From contig JAFUQM010000054.1 of NCBI GenBank assembly GCA_017472325.1, positions 1 to 57,043 of the forward strand: a stretch of DNA of 57,043 nucleotides, given 5' to 3'. Positions 35,562-44,685 of the stretch are shown one piece after another (positions within the stretch are counted from its first letter, which is position 1; each line of letters begins with the position of its first letter). Under the pieces are notes generated by a model. It worked only from the letters and a program-made list of their open reading frames with translations. It was not told where the DNA came from and made no database searches. Both the position numbers and the translations under genes were made by a program. The DNA is from Lachnospiraceae bacterium (GTDB lineage: Bacteria > Bacillota > Clostridia > Lachnospirales > Lachnospiraceae).

Positions 35562-36490
35562 AAAAGGTTGCAACTAGAGAAGGCTATGGCAAAGCGCTTG
35601 TAGAGCTTGGAGCAAAATATCCAAACCTTGTAGTACTTGATGCAGACCTTGCTGCTGCTACAAAGACAAGTATGTTCCAGAAAGCATATCCAGACAGACA
35701 TATTGATTGTGGTATTGCGGAATGTAACATGATTGGTATTGCGGCAGGACTTGCAACAACAGGAAAGATTCCTTTCCTTAGTTCTTTTGCTATGTTTGCA
35801 GCAGGACGTGCATTTGAACAGGTACGTAACTCTGTAGGATATCCGCATTTAAATGTAAAAATCGGTGCTTCCCACGCTGGTATTACAGTAGGTGAAGACG
35901 GTGCTTCTCACCAGTGTAATGAAGACATTGCACTTATGCGTACAATTCCAGGTATGGTGGTAATCAATCCAGCCGACGAAATTGAAACAAGTGAAGCAGT
36001 AAAAGCGAGTGCAGCATATGAAGGTCCGGTATATCTTCGTTTTGGACGAGCTGCTGTGCCAGTAATTAATGATAATCCAGAATACAAATTTGAAATAGGC
36101 AAAGGTATCGTGCTTCGTGAAGGTACAGATGTGACTATTGTAGCGACAGGTATTTGTGTATCAGCAAGTCTTGAAGCAGCAGATATGCTTGCGGCAGACG
36201 GTATCAGCGCGGAAGTAATTAATATTCATACAATTAAACCGCTCGATGAGGAATTAATCATTGCCTCTGCAAAGAAAACGGGTAAAGTTGTGACAGCAGA
36301 AGAACATTCTGTTATTGGTGGTCTTGGTAGTGCAGTGTGTGATGCGCTCAGCGAGAAAGCGCCAACACCTGTTTGCAAAATTGGTATTAATGATGTCTTT
36401 GGTGAATCTGCATCGGCGGCAGTACTGATTCATAAATATGGTCTTGACGGAGAAGGCATCTATAACAAAGTCAAAGGATTTTTAAAATAA
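35549..36490 (+). CDS. Transketolase, C-terminal subunit
   Basis: 313 residues: pyrimidine-binding domain (TREGYGKALVELG; VVLDADLAAATKTS; HIDCGIAECNMIGIAAGLA with the Glu that activates TPP) and the C-terminal domain (VTIVATGICVSASLEAA; VITAEEHSVIGGLGSAV-like segment). Needs the upstream gene product to make an active enzyme. Translation is coupled through a 13-bp overlap, ensuring equal amounts of both subunits. Confidence 0.95.
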   Translation: MSEIKKVATREGYGKALVELGAKYPNLVVLDADLAAATKTSMFQKAYPDRHIDCGIAECNMIGIAAGLATTGKIPFLSSFAMFAAGRAFEQVRNSVGYPHLNVKIGASHAGITVGEDGASHQCNEDIALMRTIPGMVVINPADEIETSEAVKASAAYEGPVYLRFGRAAVPVINDNPEYKFEIGKGIVLREGTDVTIVATGICVSASLEAADMLAADGISAEVINIHTIKPLDEELIIASAKKTGKVVTAEEHSVIGGLGSAVCDALSEKAPTPVCKIGINDVFGESASAAVLIHKYGLDGEGIYNKVKGFLK

Positions 36491-36504
36491 TAAAATGTAA
36501 TGAA

Positions 36505-36540
36505 TGCTCCAGACTCTATAAAGGGTTTGGGGCATATTTT
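36505..36540 (+). terminator. Terminator after the transketolase pair
   Basis: 12-bp stem with three G-U pairs (36505-36516 with 36523-36534), 6-nt loop, followed by TATTTT. Confidence 0.75.
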
Positions 36541-36638
36541 AAACCATTTTTTAGATAAATATGGATTTTGCTGGCGGTATGTGATACACTAAATTCTGAT
36601 TAGATAGTTATTATGAGGGAAAAGGAAGACAGAATAAA

Positions 36639-37295
36639 ATGATAAAATTAGCGCCTTCAATATTAGCGGCAGACTACGCTGATTTACGTAACGAGATTAG
36701 GAAAATAGAGGAGGCAGGTGCTTCGTATCTGCATTTGGATGTAATGGATGGGCACTTTGTGCCAGCAATTTCTTTTGGAATGTGTGTGATTACATCATTG
36801 CGTAAGATTACAGATATAGTGTTTGATGTACATTTGATGATTACAGACCCAGAACGATATATAGAAGATTTTGCCAAATGTGGTGCAGATATTATTACGA
36901 TTCATGTGGAAGCATGTAGTTGTATTGATGAGACTATTGATAAGATTCATGCACTTGGATTAAAGGCAAGTATTGCGATTAATCCGAAGACTCCAGTAGA
37001 GAAAATCATTCCATATCTGGACAAGGTAGATATGATACTTGTCATGTCTGTAGAACCAGGTTTTGGTGGACAGAAATATATTGATGATTGTACACAAAAG
37101 ATTGTACAAGTGCGTCAGATGATTGAGGAGAGACATCTTGATGTAGATTTGGAAGTAGACGGTGGTATTGGCAAGGGTAACGTTAAGATGGTAGTAGATG
37201 CAGGAGCCAATGTGATTGTAGCCGGTTCCGCTGTATTTAATGGCGACGTACAACAAAATGTGAATGATATTATGAATGCAATTCATGCAGACTAA
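36639..37295 (+). CDS. rpe: Ribulose-phosphate 3-epimerase
   Basis: 218-residue TIM-barrel enzyme interconverting D-ribulose 5-P and D-xylulose 5-P. It begins IKLAPSILAADYADL, has the metal and catalytic motifs YLHLDVMDGHFVPAISFG, DVHLMITDPERYI, IILVMSVEPGFGGQKYI-like (MILVMSVEPGFGGQ) and EVDGGIGKGNV. It completes the non-oxidative pentose set started by araD and transketolase but has its own upstream region after a terminator. Confidence 0.96.
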   Translation: MIKLAPSILAADYADLRNEIRKIEEAGASYLHLDVMDGHFVPAISFGMCVITSLRKITDIVFDVHLMITDPERYIEDFAKCGADIITIHVEACSCIDETIDKIHALGLKASIAINPKTPVEKIIPYLDKVDMILVMSVEPGFGGQKYIDDCTQKIVQVRQMIEERHLDVDLEVDGGIGKGNVKMVVDAGANVIVAGSAVFNGDVQQNVNDIMNAIHAD

Positions 37296-37343
37296 TAAAA
37301 ATCATACATGATATAGTATAACGAAGAAAAGAGGACAACAGAT

Positions 37344-39320
37344 ATGAGTAAAGGAAAATATTATATTACAACAGCAATTGCATATACGTCAGGTAAACCG
37401 CACATTGGTAACAGCTATGAAATCGTGTTGGCTGATAGTATAGCAAGATTTAAGAGAAAAGAAGGCTATGACGTATTTTTCCAGACAGGAACAGATGAAC
37501 ATGGCCAGAAAATTGAATTGAAAGCAGAAGAAGCTGGCATTACACCAAAGGAATTTGTAGATAACGTTGCAGGTACAATCAAAGATTTGTGGAATCTCAT
37601 GGATACATCTTATGATAATTTTATCCGTACAACGGATGAACAGCATGAGAAACAAGTACAGAAGATTTTCAAAAAGCTCTATGACCAGGGGGATATTTAT
37701 AAAGGAGCTTATGAAGGCTTATACTGTACACCATGTGAGTCCTTCTGGACAGAATCCCAGCTTGTAGATGGCAAATGCCCTGATTGCGGACGTGAAGTAA
37801 AGCCAGCCAAAGAAGAAGCGTATTTCTTTAAGATGAGCAAGTATGCAGACAGACTTATTGAGCATATTAATACACATCCTGAATTTATTCAGCCAGTATC
37901 CCGTAAGAATGAGATGATGAATAATTTCCTCTTACCAGGATTACAGGATTTATGTGTATCTAGAACTTCATTTAAGTGGGGTATTCCAGTTGACTTTGAT
38001 GACAGACATGTCATTTATGTGTGGCTGGATGCGCTGACAAACTATATTACAGGAATTGGTTACGATACAGATGGAAACAGTACAGAACAATATCAGAAGC
38101 TGTGGCCAGCTGATTTGCATCTGATTGGTAAAGATATTATCCGTTTCCATACAATTTACTGGCCAATTTTCTTAATGGCTCTTGGCGAACCACTTCCAAA
38201 ACAGGTATTTGGTCATCCGTGGCTGTTACAAGGTGATGGAAAGATGAGCAAATCCAAAGGCAATGTTATTTATGCAGATGACCTTGTGGACTTCTTTGGT
38301 GTAGATGCGGTACGTTATTTTGTACTTCATGAAATGCCATTTGAAAATGACGGTGTAATTTCTTGGGAATTATTAGTAGAGAGATTAAATTCAGATCTTG
38401 CCAATACACTTGGTAACTTAGTAAACAGAACAATTTCCATGAGTAATAAATATTTTGACGGTGTAGTAACTGACACGGGTGTCAGTGCAGATGTGGATGC
38501 TGACTTGAAACAGGTTGTGACAGAAACACGTGATAAAGTATGTGCTAAGATGGAAGTGTTGCGTGTAGCAGATGCGTTAACAGAGATTTTTGCATTGTTT
38601 AAACGTTGCAATAAATATATTGATGAAACAGAACCGTGGGTACTTGCAAAATCAGAAGAAAGCAAGGATAGGCTTGCAACTGTACTGTACAATCTTGTCG
38701 ACAGCATTGTGACGGGTGCATCTCTTTTAGAACCATTTATGCCAAAGACTGCAGAACGTATTGTTGCACAGTTAAATACGAGTTTAAGAGCGTTTGAAGA
38801 ATGTGATAAAGCAGGACAGTATCCATCCGGCAACCGTGTGACAGATAAGCCAGAAATTCTGTTTGCCCGTCTTGATGTGAAGGAAGTAGTAGAAAAAGCA
38901 GAGGCAATGTTTGAAGCAAGAAGAGCTGCAGATACTGCGACAACTGAGCCAGTAGCTGCTGCAGAAGAAGCAGTGATTGATATTGAGAAGAAAGCAGAAA
39001 TTTCTTATGAGGATTTTGATAAATTACAGTTCCAGGTAGGTGAAATCATTGCCTGTGAGGAAGTTAAGAAGTCCAAAAAACTGCTTTGTTCCCAAGTTAA
39101 AGTTGGAAGCGAAGTAAAACAAATTGTATCTGGTATCAAGGCACATTACACACCTGAAGAGATGGTAGGTAAAAAAGTAATGGTACTTGTAAACTTAAAA
39201 CCAGCGACACTGGCAGGCATCGTATCAGAAGGTATGCTTTTATGCGCAGAGGATGCAGAAGGTAAACTTGCGCTTATGACACCAGAAAAAGAGATGCCAG
39301 CAGGAGCTGAAATCTGCTAA
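37344..39320 (+). CDS. metG: Methionyl-tRNA synthetase
   Basis: 658-residue class I tRNA synthetase. It shows the HIGH-type motif as KPHIGNSYE, a zinc knuckle (CTPCESFWTE...CPDCG), the KMSKSKGN loop and an anticodon-binding helical domain, then a C-terminal tRNA-binding OB fold (FQVGEIIACEEVKKSKKLL...VKQIVSGI...GKKVMVLVNLKPATLAGI) joined by an Ala/Glu-rich linker around residues 535-555. Start follows AAGAGGAC. No T-box is seen in the 48-bp gap upstream. Confidence 0.97.
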   Translation: MSKGKYYITTAIAYTSGKPHIGNSYEIVLADSIARFKRKEGYDVFFQTGTDEHGQKIELKAEEAGITPKEFVDNVAGTIKDLWNLMDTSYDNFIRTTDEQHEKQVQKIFKKLYDQGDIYKGAYEGLYCTPCESFWTESQLVDGKCPDCGREVKPAKEEAYFFKMSKYADRLIEHINTHPEFIQPVSRKNEMMNNFLLPGLQDLCVSRTSFKWGIPVDFDDRHVIYVWLDALTNYITGIGYDTDGNSTEQYQKLWPADLHLIGKDIIRFHTIYWPIFLMALGEPLPKQVFGHPWLLQGDGKMSKSKGNVIYADDLVDFFGVDAVRYFVLHEMPFENDGVISWELLVERLNSDLANTLGNLVNRTISMSNKYFDGVVTDTGVSADVDADLKQVVTETRDKVCAKMEVLRVADALTEIFALFKRCNKYIDETEPWVLAKSEESKDRLATVLYNLVDSIVTGASLLEPFMPKTAERIVAQLNTSLRAFEECDKAGQYPSGNRVTDKPEILFARLDVKEVVEKAEAMFEARRAADTATTEPVAAAEEAVIDIEKKAEISYEDFDKLQFQVGEIIACEEVKKSKKLLCSQVKVGSEVKQIVSGIKAHYTPEEMVGKKVMVLVNLKPATLAGIVSEGMLLCAEDAEGKLALMTPEKEMPAGAEIC

Positions 39321-39336
39321 TACACAGGGGGTTACT

Positions 39337-40281
39337 ATGACAGAGATAAGAAGAGAAGAGTTTTTCTATGATTCAAGAGACAATATGACAAAAATTCATG
39401 CTGTAAAATGGATTCCAGAAGGCAATCCAATCTGCGTATTGCAAATAGTTCATGGGATGGCAGAATATGCGTTGCGTTATGATGATGTTGCAAGATATCT
39501 GGCGCAAAAGGGTGTTCTTGTTGTTGCAAGTGATCATCTTGGACACGGTCTTTCAAAAAGAGAAGAGGCACCATACGGATATTTTTGTAAAAGAGATGCA
39601 GCAACAGTTGTTGTGCGTGACGTGCATAGATTAAAGAAAATTGTGCAGGAAGAAAATTTGGGCGTTCCATATTTTATCCTGGGACACAGCATGGGTTCCT
39701 TTGTAACGAGAAATTATCTTTTCCGCTATGGAAAAGGAATTGATGGTGCGATGATTATGGGTACTGGTAATCAGCCAGGTTACCTTCCAAGAGCAGCGAA
39801 GATGCTTGCAAGCATTTTGACAATATTTAAAGGGGCAGAGCATGTCAGCCCTCTTATCGATAAACTGTCATTTGGTGATTACAATAAACAGATTGAGAAT
39901 CCAGTAACCAATGTAGATTGGTTAAGCCGCGATAAGCATCAAGTAGACCGCTATATTGAAGATCCACTTTGTGGATTTGTATTTACACTGAATGGTTTTC
40001 ATACATTGTTTGATTTGATTATCAAAGCCGAGAAGAAATCTAACATTGAAAAGATACCAAAGGATTTGCCAATTTTGTTTCTGGCAGGCACAGCCGATCC
40101 GGTAGGTGAATATGGTAAAGGTGTAAGGCTTGCATATGAGAATATGAAGGCAGCAGGTATCAAAGACATTGATATCAAATTATATGATGGCGGAAGACAT
40201 GAGATTTTGAATGAGATTGACAAGGAAATTATATATGCAGACGTATATAAATTCTTGAAAACGCATATACAGAATTCATAG
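39337..40281 (+). CDS. Alpha/beta hydrolase, monoacylglycerol lipase-like
   Basis: 314-residue lysophospholipase/monoglyceride-lipase type hydrolase: VLQIVHGMAEYALRYDD, the D-HLGHGLS segment, the nucleophile elbow ILGHSMGSFVTRNYL near residue 115, an Asp in FLAGTADPVGEYG and the catalytic His in DGGRHEILNEID. No signal peptide. AGGGGG precedes the ATG 16 bp after metG. It could take glycerides or lysophospholipids; substrate not determined. Confidence 0.88.
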   Translation: MTEIRREEFFYDSRDNMTKIHAVKWIPEGNPICVLQIVHGMAEYALRYDDVARYLAQKGVLVVASDHLGHGLSKREEAPYGYFCKRDAATVVVRDVHRLKKIVQEENLGVPYFILGHSMGSFVTRNYLFRYGKGIDGAMIMGTGNQPGYLPRAAKMLASILTIFKGAEHVSPLIDKLSFGDYNKQIENPVTNVDWLSRDKHQVDRYIEDPLCGFVFTLNGFHTLFDLIIKAEKKSNIEKIPKDLPILFLAGTADPVGEYGKGVRLAYENMKAAGIKDIDIKLYDGGRHEILNEIDKEIIYADVYKFLKTHIQNS

Positions 40282-40298
40282 TCAGCAGAGGAAGTAGC

Positions 40299-40787
40299 AT
40301 GGACCAGAACCATTTACCCACATATATGATTCGTACTGCATATCGGGAAGATTGGCAGCCAGCAATGGCGCTTGCGTGGAAAACTTTTTTGAAGTATGAA
40401 GCGCCAGTGTACACACAGGAAGGAATTCAGAATTTTCGCGAATTTATAACAGATACAACGTTATATAGAATGTTTATTGTTGGCAGTTACCAGATGTTTG
40501 TGGCAGTTGTGAATAGTCAAATAGTCGGTATGCTGACAGTGCGCAGTGTAAGTCATATTTCGCTTTTATTTGTAGATGAAGCATATCATAAGCAAGGGAT
40601 TGCCAGGGGACTGGTGCAGAATTTGTGTGATTTTCTATTGCAGGAGGTAGGCGGCATTGACAAAGTTACTGTGAATGCCGCGCCTTGTGCGACGGGATTT
40701 TATCATAAAATGGGGTTTTGTGATATAGGGGAAGAAACTATAAAAGATGGTATTACATTTACCCCAATGGCAAAGAAGTTGATGTAA
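40299..40787 (+). CDS. GNAT family N-acetyltransferase
   Basis: 162 residues with a GNAT fold: IRTAYREDWQPAMALAWKTF, the acetyl-CoA P-loop region LLFVDEAYHKQGIARGLVQ (Q-x2-G-x-A) and the C-terminal NAAPCATGFYHKMGF motif where the conserved Tyr/His precede KMGF. AGAGGAAG lies upstream. It is preceded by 17 bp and followed by 13 bp, so it belongs to a small operon with the lipase-like and HD genes. Acceptor substrate unknown. Confidence 0.85.
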   Translation: MDQNHLPTYMIRTAYREDWQPAMALAWKTFLKYEAPVYTQEGIQNFREFITDTTLYRMFIVGSYQMFVAVVNSQIVGMLTVRSVSHISLLFVDEAYHKQGIARGLVQNLCDFLLQEVGGIDKVTVNAAPCATGFYHKMGFCDIGEETIKDGITFTPMAKKLM

Positions 40788-40800
40788 AAGGAGGTACTGT

Positions 40801-42030
40801 ATGGAATATATTGGTAGCAAAAACATATTTATGTTAACCAGGGATATGTTAAAACTTGTCAACCGTAAAGTAATGGATCACGGGTCAAGAGTGGCATACA
40901 TTTTATCAATGATGCTGCGGGAGACGGGACGCTATGAAGAGTATGAGATAGCAGAATTTTGTTATCTTGCATCTTTTCATGATATTGGGGCATATCGTAC
41001 AGAAGATTTAACGAAGCCGTTACAGTTTGAGTCCAGAGATGGTGCGCCACATTCTATTTATGGCTATTTATTTTTTAAATATTTATCTGCTTTTGGTGAA
41101 CGCTCTAAAATCCTTTTATATCATCATACCTCGTATAGTAACTTGCAGGAGGTAGATTTTGAATATAAGGATATTGCGAACTATTTGAATCTTGCGGATG
41201 CGGTTGATGTGTATTTAACTGCTTTACGTGAGAAATTTCATGTAGGAATGTTCCGTAAATGGGTAGGGAAACGTTTCTCAGAGGAAACATTAGAACTCTT
41301 TATGCGAGCAGAAGAAAAGGGACAGCTCATTGAGAATATACGCAATGGAGAATATAAAAAAGCACTTGACGAGCAGATGGATTATCTGATTTTTACGAAT
41401 GAAGAGAAGAAAAAATGTCTGGAATTGTTGATGTATTGTGGTGGTTTTCATAATGTGGAATTTGTTATTAATACGACAACCTGCGTTTGCATTTGCAATG
41501 AGATTGCAATGCATATGAAGTTAGGTGAGGCAGAACGAGAGATTTTATATTATGCTGCTCTTTTACATGATATTGGATTGCTTGGGTTGCCAAAGGAACT
41601 TTTGAAGCCGCAGTATGAATTGTCAGATGCAGAAAAAGAACTGATGAAGAAGCATATTGCAATAGAAGAACGTATCTTTAAACTACGGAATTTGAATGAG
41701 GATATTCTAAATGTTGCAATTGCACATCATGAGAGAAAAGATGGAAGCGGATATCCGAAACATCTAAAAGGAAAAGAACAGAATAAGCTGCAGCGTATCC
41801 TACAGGTGGCGGATGGTATGACAGCAAAGGCGCCTTTGACAAAAGAACAGGTTATTGCTGAGTTACAAAATGAGAGTGCAGATGGCAAGTTAGATAAAGA
41901 GATTGTAGAAATTGTATTGCGAGATTATGATGCTATTGTGTCAAAGGTGGCGGAAGAATCCAAAGCAATTCTTAGTATGCATACAAAACTTAATACAAAA
42001 TTTCAAAAAATTTCAGCACAGTTTACTTGA
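40801..42030 (+). CDS. Tandem HD-domain protein with C-terminal HD-GYP
   Basis: 409 residues with two HD domains. The N-terminal one has FCYLASFHDIGAYRTEDL and YHHTSY (residues 45-105) but no GYP. The C-terminal one has the full HD-GYP signature: ALLHDIGLLGLPKELLKP, then AHHERKDGSGYPKHL near residue 315. The C-terminal domain probably cleaves c-di-GMP; the N-terminal one may be a diverged regulatory copy. AAAGGAGG precedes the start. A GGDEF cyclase lies two genes downstream. Confidence 0.87.
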   Translation: MEYIGSKNIFMLTRDMLKLVNRKVMDHGSRVAYILSMMLRETGRYEEYEIAEFCYLASFHDIGAYRTEDLTKPLQFESRDGAPHSIYGYLFFKYLSAFGERSKILLYHHTSYSNLQEVDFEYKDIANYLNLADAVDVYLTALREKFHVGMFRKWVGKRFSEETLELFMRAEEKGQLIENIRNGEYKKALDEQMDYLIFTNEEKKKCLELLMYCGGFHNVEFVINTTTCVCICNEIAMHMKLGEAEREILYYAALLHDIGLLGLPKELLKPQYELSDAEKELMKKHIAIEERIFKLRNLNEDILNVAIAHHERKDGSGYPKHLKGKEQNKLQRILQVADGMTAKAPLTKEQVIAELQNESADGKLDKEIVEIVLRDYDAIVSKVAEESKAILSMHTKLNTKFQKISAQFT

Positions 42031-42126
42031 AAGAATTTTGAAATATGTGTAAAATGTGAGAAAATACAATGACAAATGTATATCTATAACCTGATTGTAA
42101 AAAATCATGATTTTTTTGAGGAAATG

Positions 42127-42185
42127 TTGTCTTATTTTGCAAAAAGTAGTATACTTTTGCATATAGTGTATACTTAGAATATAAA
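42127..42185 (+). promoter_or_regulatory. Two stacked promoters on a tandem repeat before the YesL-like gene
   Basis: TTGTCT (42127)-17-TATACT (42150-42155) and TTGCAT (42157)-17-TATAAA (42180-42185) are both well spaced. The region is a near-tandem repeat of about 20 bp (TTTTGCA...GTATAC twice), so a promoter seems to have been duplicated. An AT-only palindrome at 42099-42116 precedes them and could terminate the HD gene transcript. Confidence 0.65.
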
Positions 42186-42205
42186 GTGGAAGGATTGTAG
42201 GATAA

Positions 42206-42901
42206 ATGGGTAGATTTTTTGATTCAGAAGGGCCGATAATGTCTTTCCTGACAAGAGCAGCAGATATTATGCTGTTAAATATACTGACATGTATTTGTTG
42301 TCTTCCGGTTATAACTGCAGGAGCTGCATTTACAGCATTACACTATATGTCATTAAAGCTAGTGCGAGGCGAAGAAACATATATTATAAAAGGATATTTT
42401 AAATCCTTTAAGCAGAATTTTAAGCAAGCAACGATAATTTGGTTATTGATTGTACTTGTTGCAGCAATATTTGTTGGGGATTATGTTATTATCCAATATA
42501 CACAACTGGAGATACCAAAACTTGTAACAATCGTATTAATTGCGCTTGGTATTATTTTTCTTCTTGCAGTTGTATATATATTTCCGGTACTGGCTAAGTT
42601 TGATAATACAGTTTTTAATACAATTAAAAATGCAGCATTGATAAGCTTCATCAGTTTGCCTCGTGCAATTCTGATGCTGGTTTTCTATGTTATTCCGGTA
42701 GCAGTATCATTATTTGCGCCAGCATTTTTACCAGTTGTATTTTTATTTGGATTTTCGCTTCCAGCTTATCTGGCGGCAATGCTTTATTCCAGTGTACTCA
42801 AGAGATTTGAACCACAGGAAGAGAAGAAGCACGCCGATAGCTGGGTTGTTCCCGATACAGTAGGTCTTGTAAATCAAGAGGAGAAAAAGGATGAGCAATA
42901 G
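42206..42901 (+). CDS. YesL-like DUF624 membrane protein
   Basis: 231 residues, about five membrane helices. It matches the YesL/DUF624 family: [30 protein letters not shown] split around the conserved start, [22 protein letters not shown], then [17 protein letters not shown]. Genes of this family usually sit by carbohydrate ABC transporters, and an orphan sugar-type ATPase gene follows 1.8 kb later. The C-terminal cytosolic end is charged. It overlaps the downstream cyclase start by 11 bp. Function not established. Confidence 0.85.
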   Translation: MGRFFDSEGPIMSFLTRAADIMLLNILTCICCLPVITAGAAFTALHYMSLKLVRGEETYIIKGYFKSFKQNFKQATIIWLLIVLVAAIFVGDYVIIQYTQLEIPKLVTIVLIALGIIFLLAVVYIFPVLAKFDNTVFNTIKNAALISFISLPRAILMLVFYVIPVAVSLFAPAFLPVVFLFGFSLPAYLAAMLYSSVLKRFEPQEEKKHADSWVVPDTVGLVNQEEKKDEQ

Positions 42902-44399
42902 ACAGGTAAAAATGGCTATATTTCAATGGATTGTACCACTGGCAATTCTGTTATGTATTGTAATCGTCATGCTGGTTAACTTTTCTGCGACAACCAAGCA
43001 GGATGTTAAGAATACAATAGAGAATGATTTTGTCGATGCAACCTCTGATTATGCATATGAATTTAAAAATAGAATCAACACAATGACAACTGCGGCAGTT
43101 CCGCTTGTTGACTTGATGTCACAGAACTATAGTGCTTTGATGGATGAAGAGGAGCCGATGGTGCGTGCACTGCAGGATGCAACAGATGCTTATCTGGTCT
43201 TGATTGTAGATGAAGATGGTGAAGGTGTTACGGCAGATGGAAGAAAAGTAGATATCTCTAATGAAGTCTGGTATAGTCAGATAAGCCGGGTAACGCAGGG
43301 ATATTACTACACACCACAGGACAGTGTGATGTCAAAGGCAGCGATTGTATCTGTTCTTCCAATTGTTAACAAAGGGACATATCAGGGCAGCGTTGTAATG
43401 TATTACGCAACGGAAAACTTTAAAAACCTGATTAGGTTAGTTGAATATGATAATGATAGTTGCTATATCATGATTGATGGATATGGTGATATATTATTAA
43501 CCTATGGAAAACCAAGTTCCTTTAGAGGTGGAGAAAATTTCTTTGATACGTTGAGTCGTTCCTCTATCAAAGAATCTACATTTGAGAAGGCAAAGCTAAA
43601 AATCAACAGTGCCTTAACAGGATACATAACAGCAACACTTGATAATGAGGTAAAAAGATTAACTTATGTGCCAGTTGGTGTAAATGACTGGATGCTCATT
43701 TCGTGTGTCAATAACAGCCATGTTGAAAAGCTAATTACTCGCTCGTGGGAAGCAACAGAAGATGTTATTTATAAATTGGTACTTGCAATTTTCGTATTTA
43801 TTGGTCTGATTATTATTATTAATGTTATCAGCCGTATTAGAAATATTGAAAGTAATAAGAAACTTGAAAATAAAGCAGATACAGATTTGTTGACAGAGCT
43901 GAATAATAAGATAGCAACAGAACGTAAGATTAAAGAATACATGGCGCATAATCCAAATAGTCAATCTTTGATGTTTGTACTTGATATTGATAACTTTAAG
44001 AAGATCAACGATACAATGGGTCATGCGTTTGGTGATGAGGTACTTCGAACACTTGGACTTCAGCTTAAAGCAGAGTTTAGAGTAACTGACATTCTTGGTC
44101 GTTCTGGTGGTGATGAGTTTACAATCTTCTTAAAAGATTTACCAACAGATGAGATTGTGGAGAAGGAAGCAGAAAAAGTTGCTAGGTTCTTCAAGAATTT
44201 TAAAGCAGGGGAATATGTTAAATATTCTGCAACTGCTAGTATTGGCTGTGCAGTATTCCCAAAAGATGGTGCTGATTTTGAAACTTTATATAAAGCAGCA
44301 GATAAAGCGTTATATAAAGCCAAGAAGAGAGGTAAAAATCAGTTAGCATTTTATGATGATGGAGAAGTAGTTGAAGGTACTTCAAAAGATATAAGATAA
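42891..44399 (+). CDS. Membrane diguanylate cyclase with Cache-type sensor
   Basis: 502 residues: a membrane helix ([18 protein letters not shown]), an extracellular Cache-like sensor (residues 40-290; [44 protein letters not shown]), a second helix ([19 protein letters not shown]) and a GGDEF domain with [12 protein letters not shown] near residue 405. It should make c-di-GMP in response to an external ligand. RxxD inhibitory site upstream of GGDEF is not obvious. AAGAGGAG precedes the ATG, inside the YesL-like gene. Confidence 0.9.
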   Translation: MSNRQVKMAIFQWIVPLAILLCIVIVMLVNFSATTKQDVKNTIENDFVDATSDYAYEFKNRINTMTTAAVPLVDLMSQNYSALMDEEEPMVRALQDATDAYLVLIVDEDGEGVTADGRKVDISNEVWYSQISRVTQGYYYTPQDSVMSKAAIVSVLPIVNKGTYQGSVVMYYATENFKNLIRLVEYDNDSCYIMIDGYGDILLTYGKPSSFRGGENFFDTLSRSSIKESTFEKAKLKINSALTGYITATLDNEVKRLTYVPVGVNDWMLISCVNNSHVEKLITRSWEATEDVIYKLVLAIFVFIGLIIIINVISRIRNIESNKKLENKADTDLLTELNNKIATERKIKEYMAHNPNSQSLMFVLDIDNFKKINDTMGHAFGDEVLRTLGLQLKAEFRVTDILGRSGGDEFTIFLKDLPTDEIVEKEAEKVARFFKNFKAGEYVKYSATASIGCAVFPKDGADFETLYKAADKALYKAKKRGKNQLAFYDDGEVVEGTSKDIR

Positions 44400-44404
44400 G
44401 AGGA

Positions 44405-44441
44405 AAAGCGGAGTTATGGACAAAATGCATAACTCCGCTTT
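44405..44441 (+). terminator. Terminator-like hairpin after the cyclase gene
   Basis: 14-bp perfect stem (44405-44418 with 44428-44441), 9-nt loop, followed by an A/T-rich tail rather than a clean T run. Confidence 0.7.
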
Positions 44442-44558
44442 AAAATTTTAGGCAAGTTGCTAATAAACTCAAAAAATCCTGAGAGTTATAAGCAATTTTT
44501 ACAATGATAAGTAAAATATTTGTGAAATAGTGGTATGGTAAATGCGTTCTGACTCAGT

Positions 44559-44616
44559 TATACTTGATTCAGAGTCAAAAAGGAAGTGTTCAAATATGAA
44601 CAGTTCGAGTTTGAAC
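44559..44616 (+). promoter_or_regulatory. Promoter and palindromic operators of the MalK/UgpC-type ATPase gene
   Basis: A TATACT -10 box (44559-44564), with weak TGGTAA 17 bp upstream, lies between TGACTC (44550-44555) and GAGTCA (44572-44577). Downstream are two adjacent palindromes with a 15-bp period, GTTCAAATATGAAC (44588-44601) and GTTCGAGTTTGAAC (44603-44616). The 286-bp gap holds no gene. Confidence 0.55.
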
Positions 44617-44685
44617 AGTCTAGACGCTGAATACTCCAGTTGTCAGACATAAACTAACAAAAAGAAATTTAGGAGGCAAATTCAA

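Noticed and set aside
37296-37343. T-box leader for metG
   Set aside because: The gap to rpe is only 48 bp and no T-box core sequence is seen.
44588-44616. LexA (SOS) box
   Set aside because: The palindromes are GTTC-N6-GAAC, the inverse of the Gram-positive GAAC-N4-GTTC box, and neighbours are not SOS genes.
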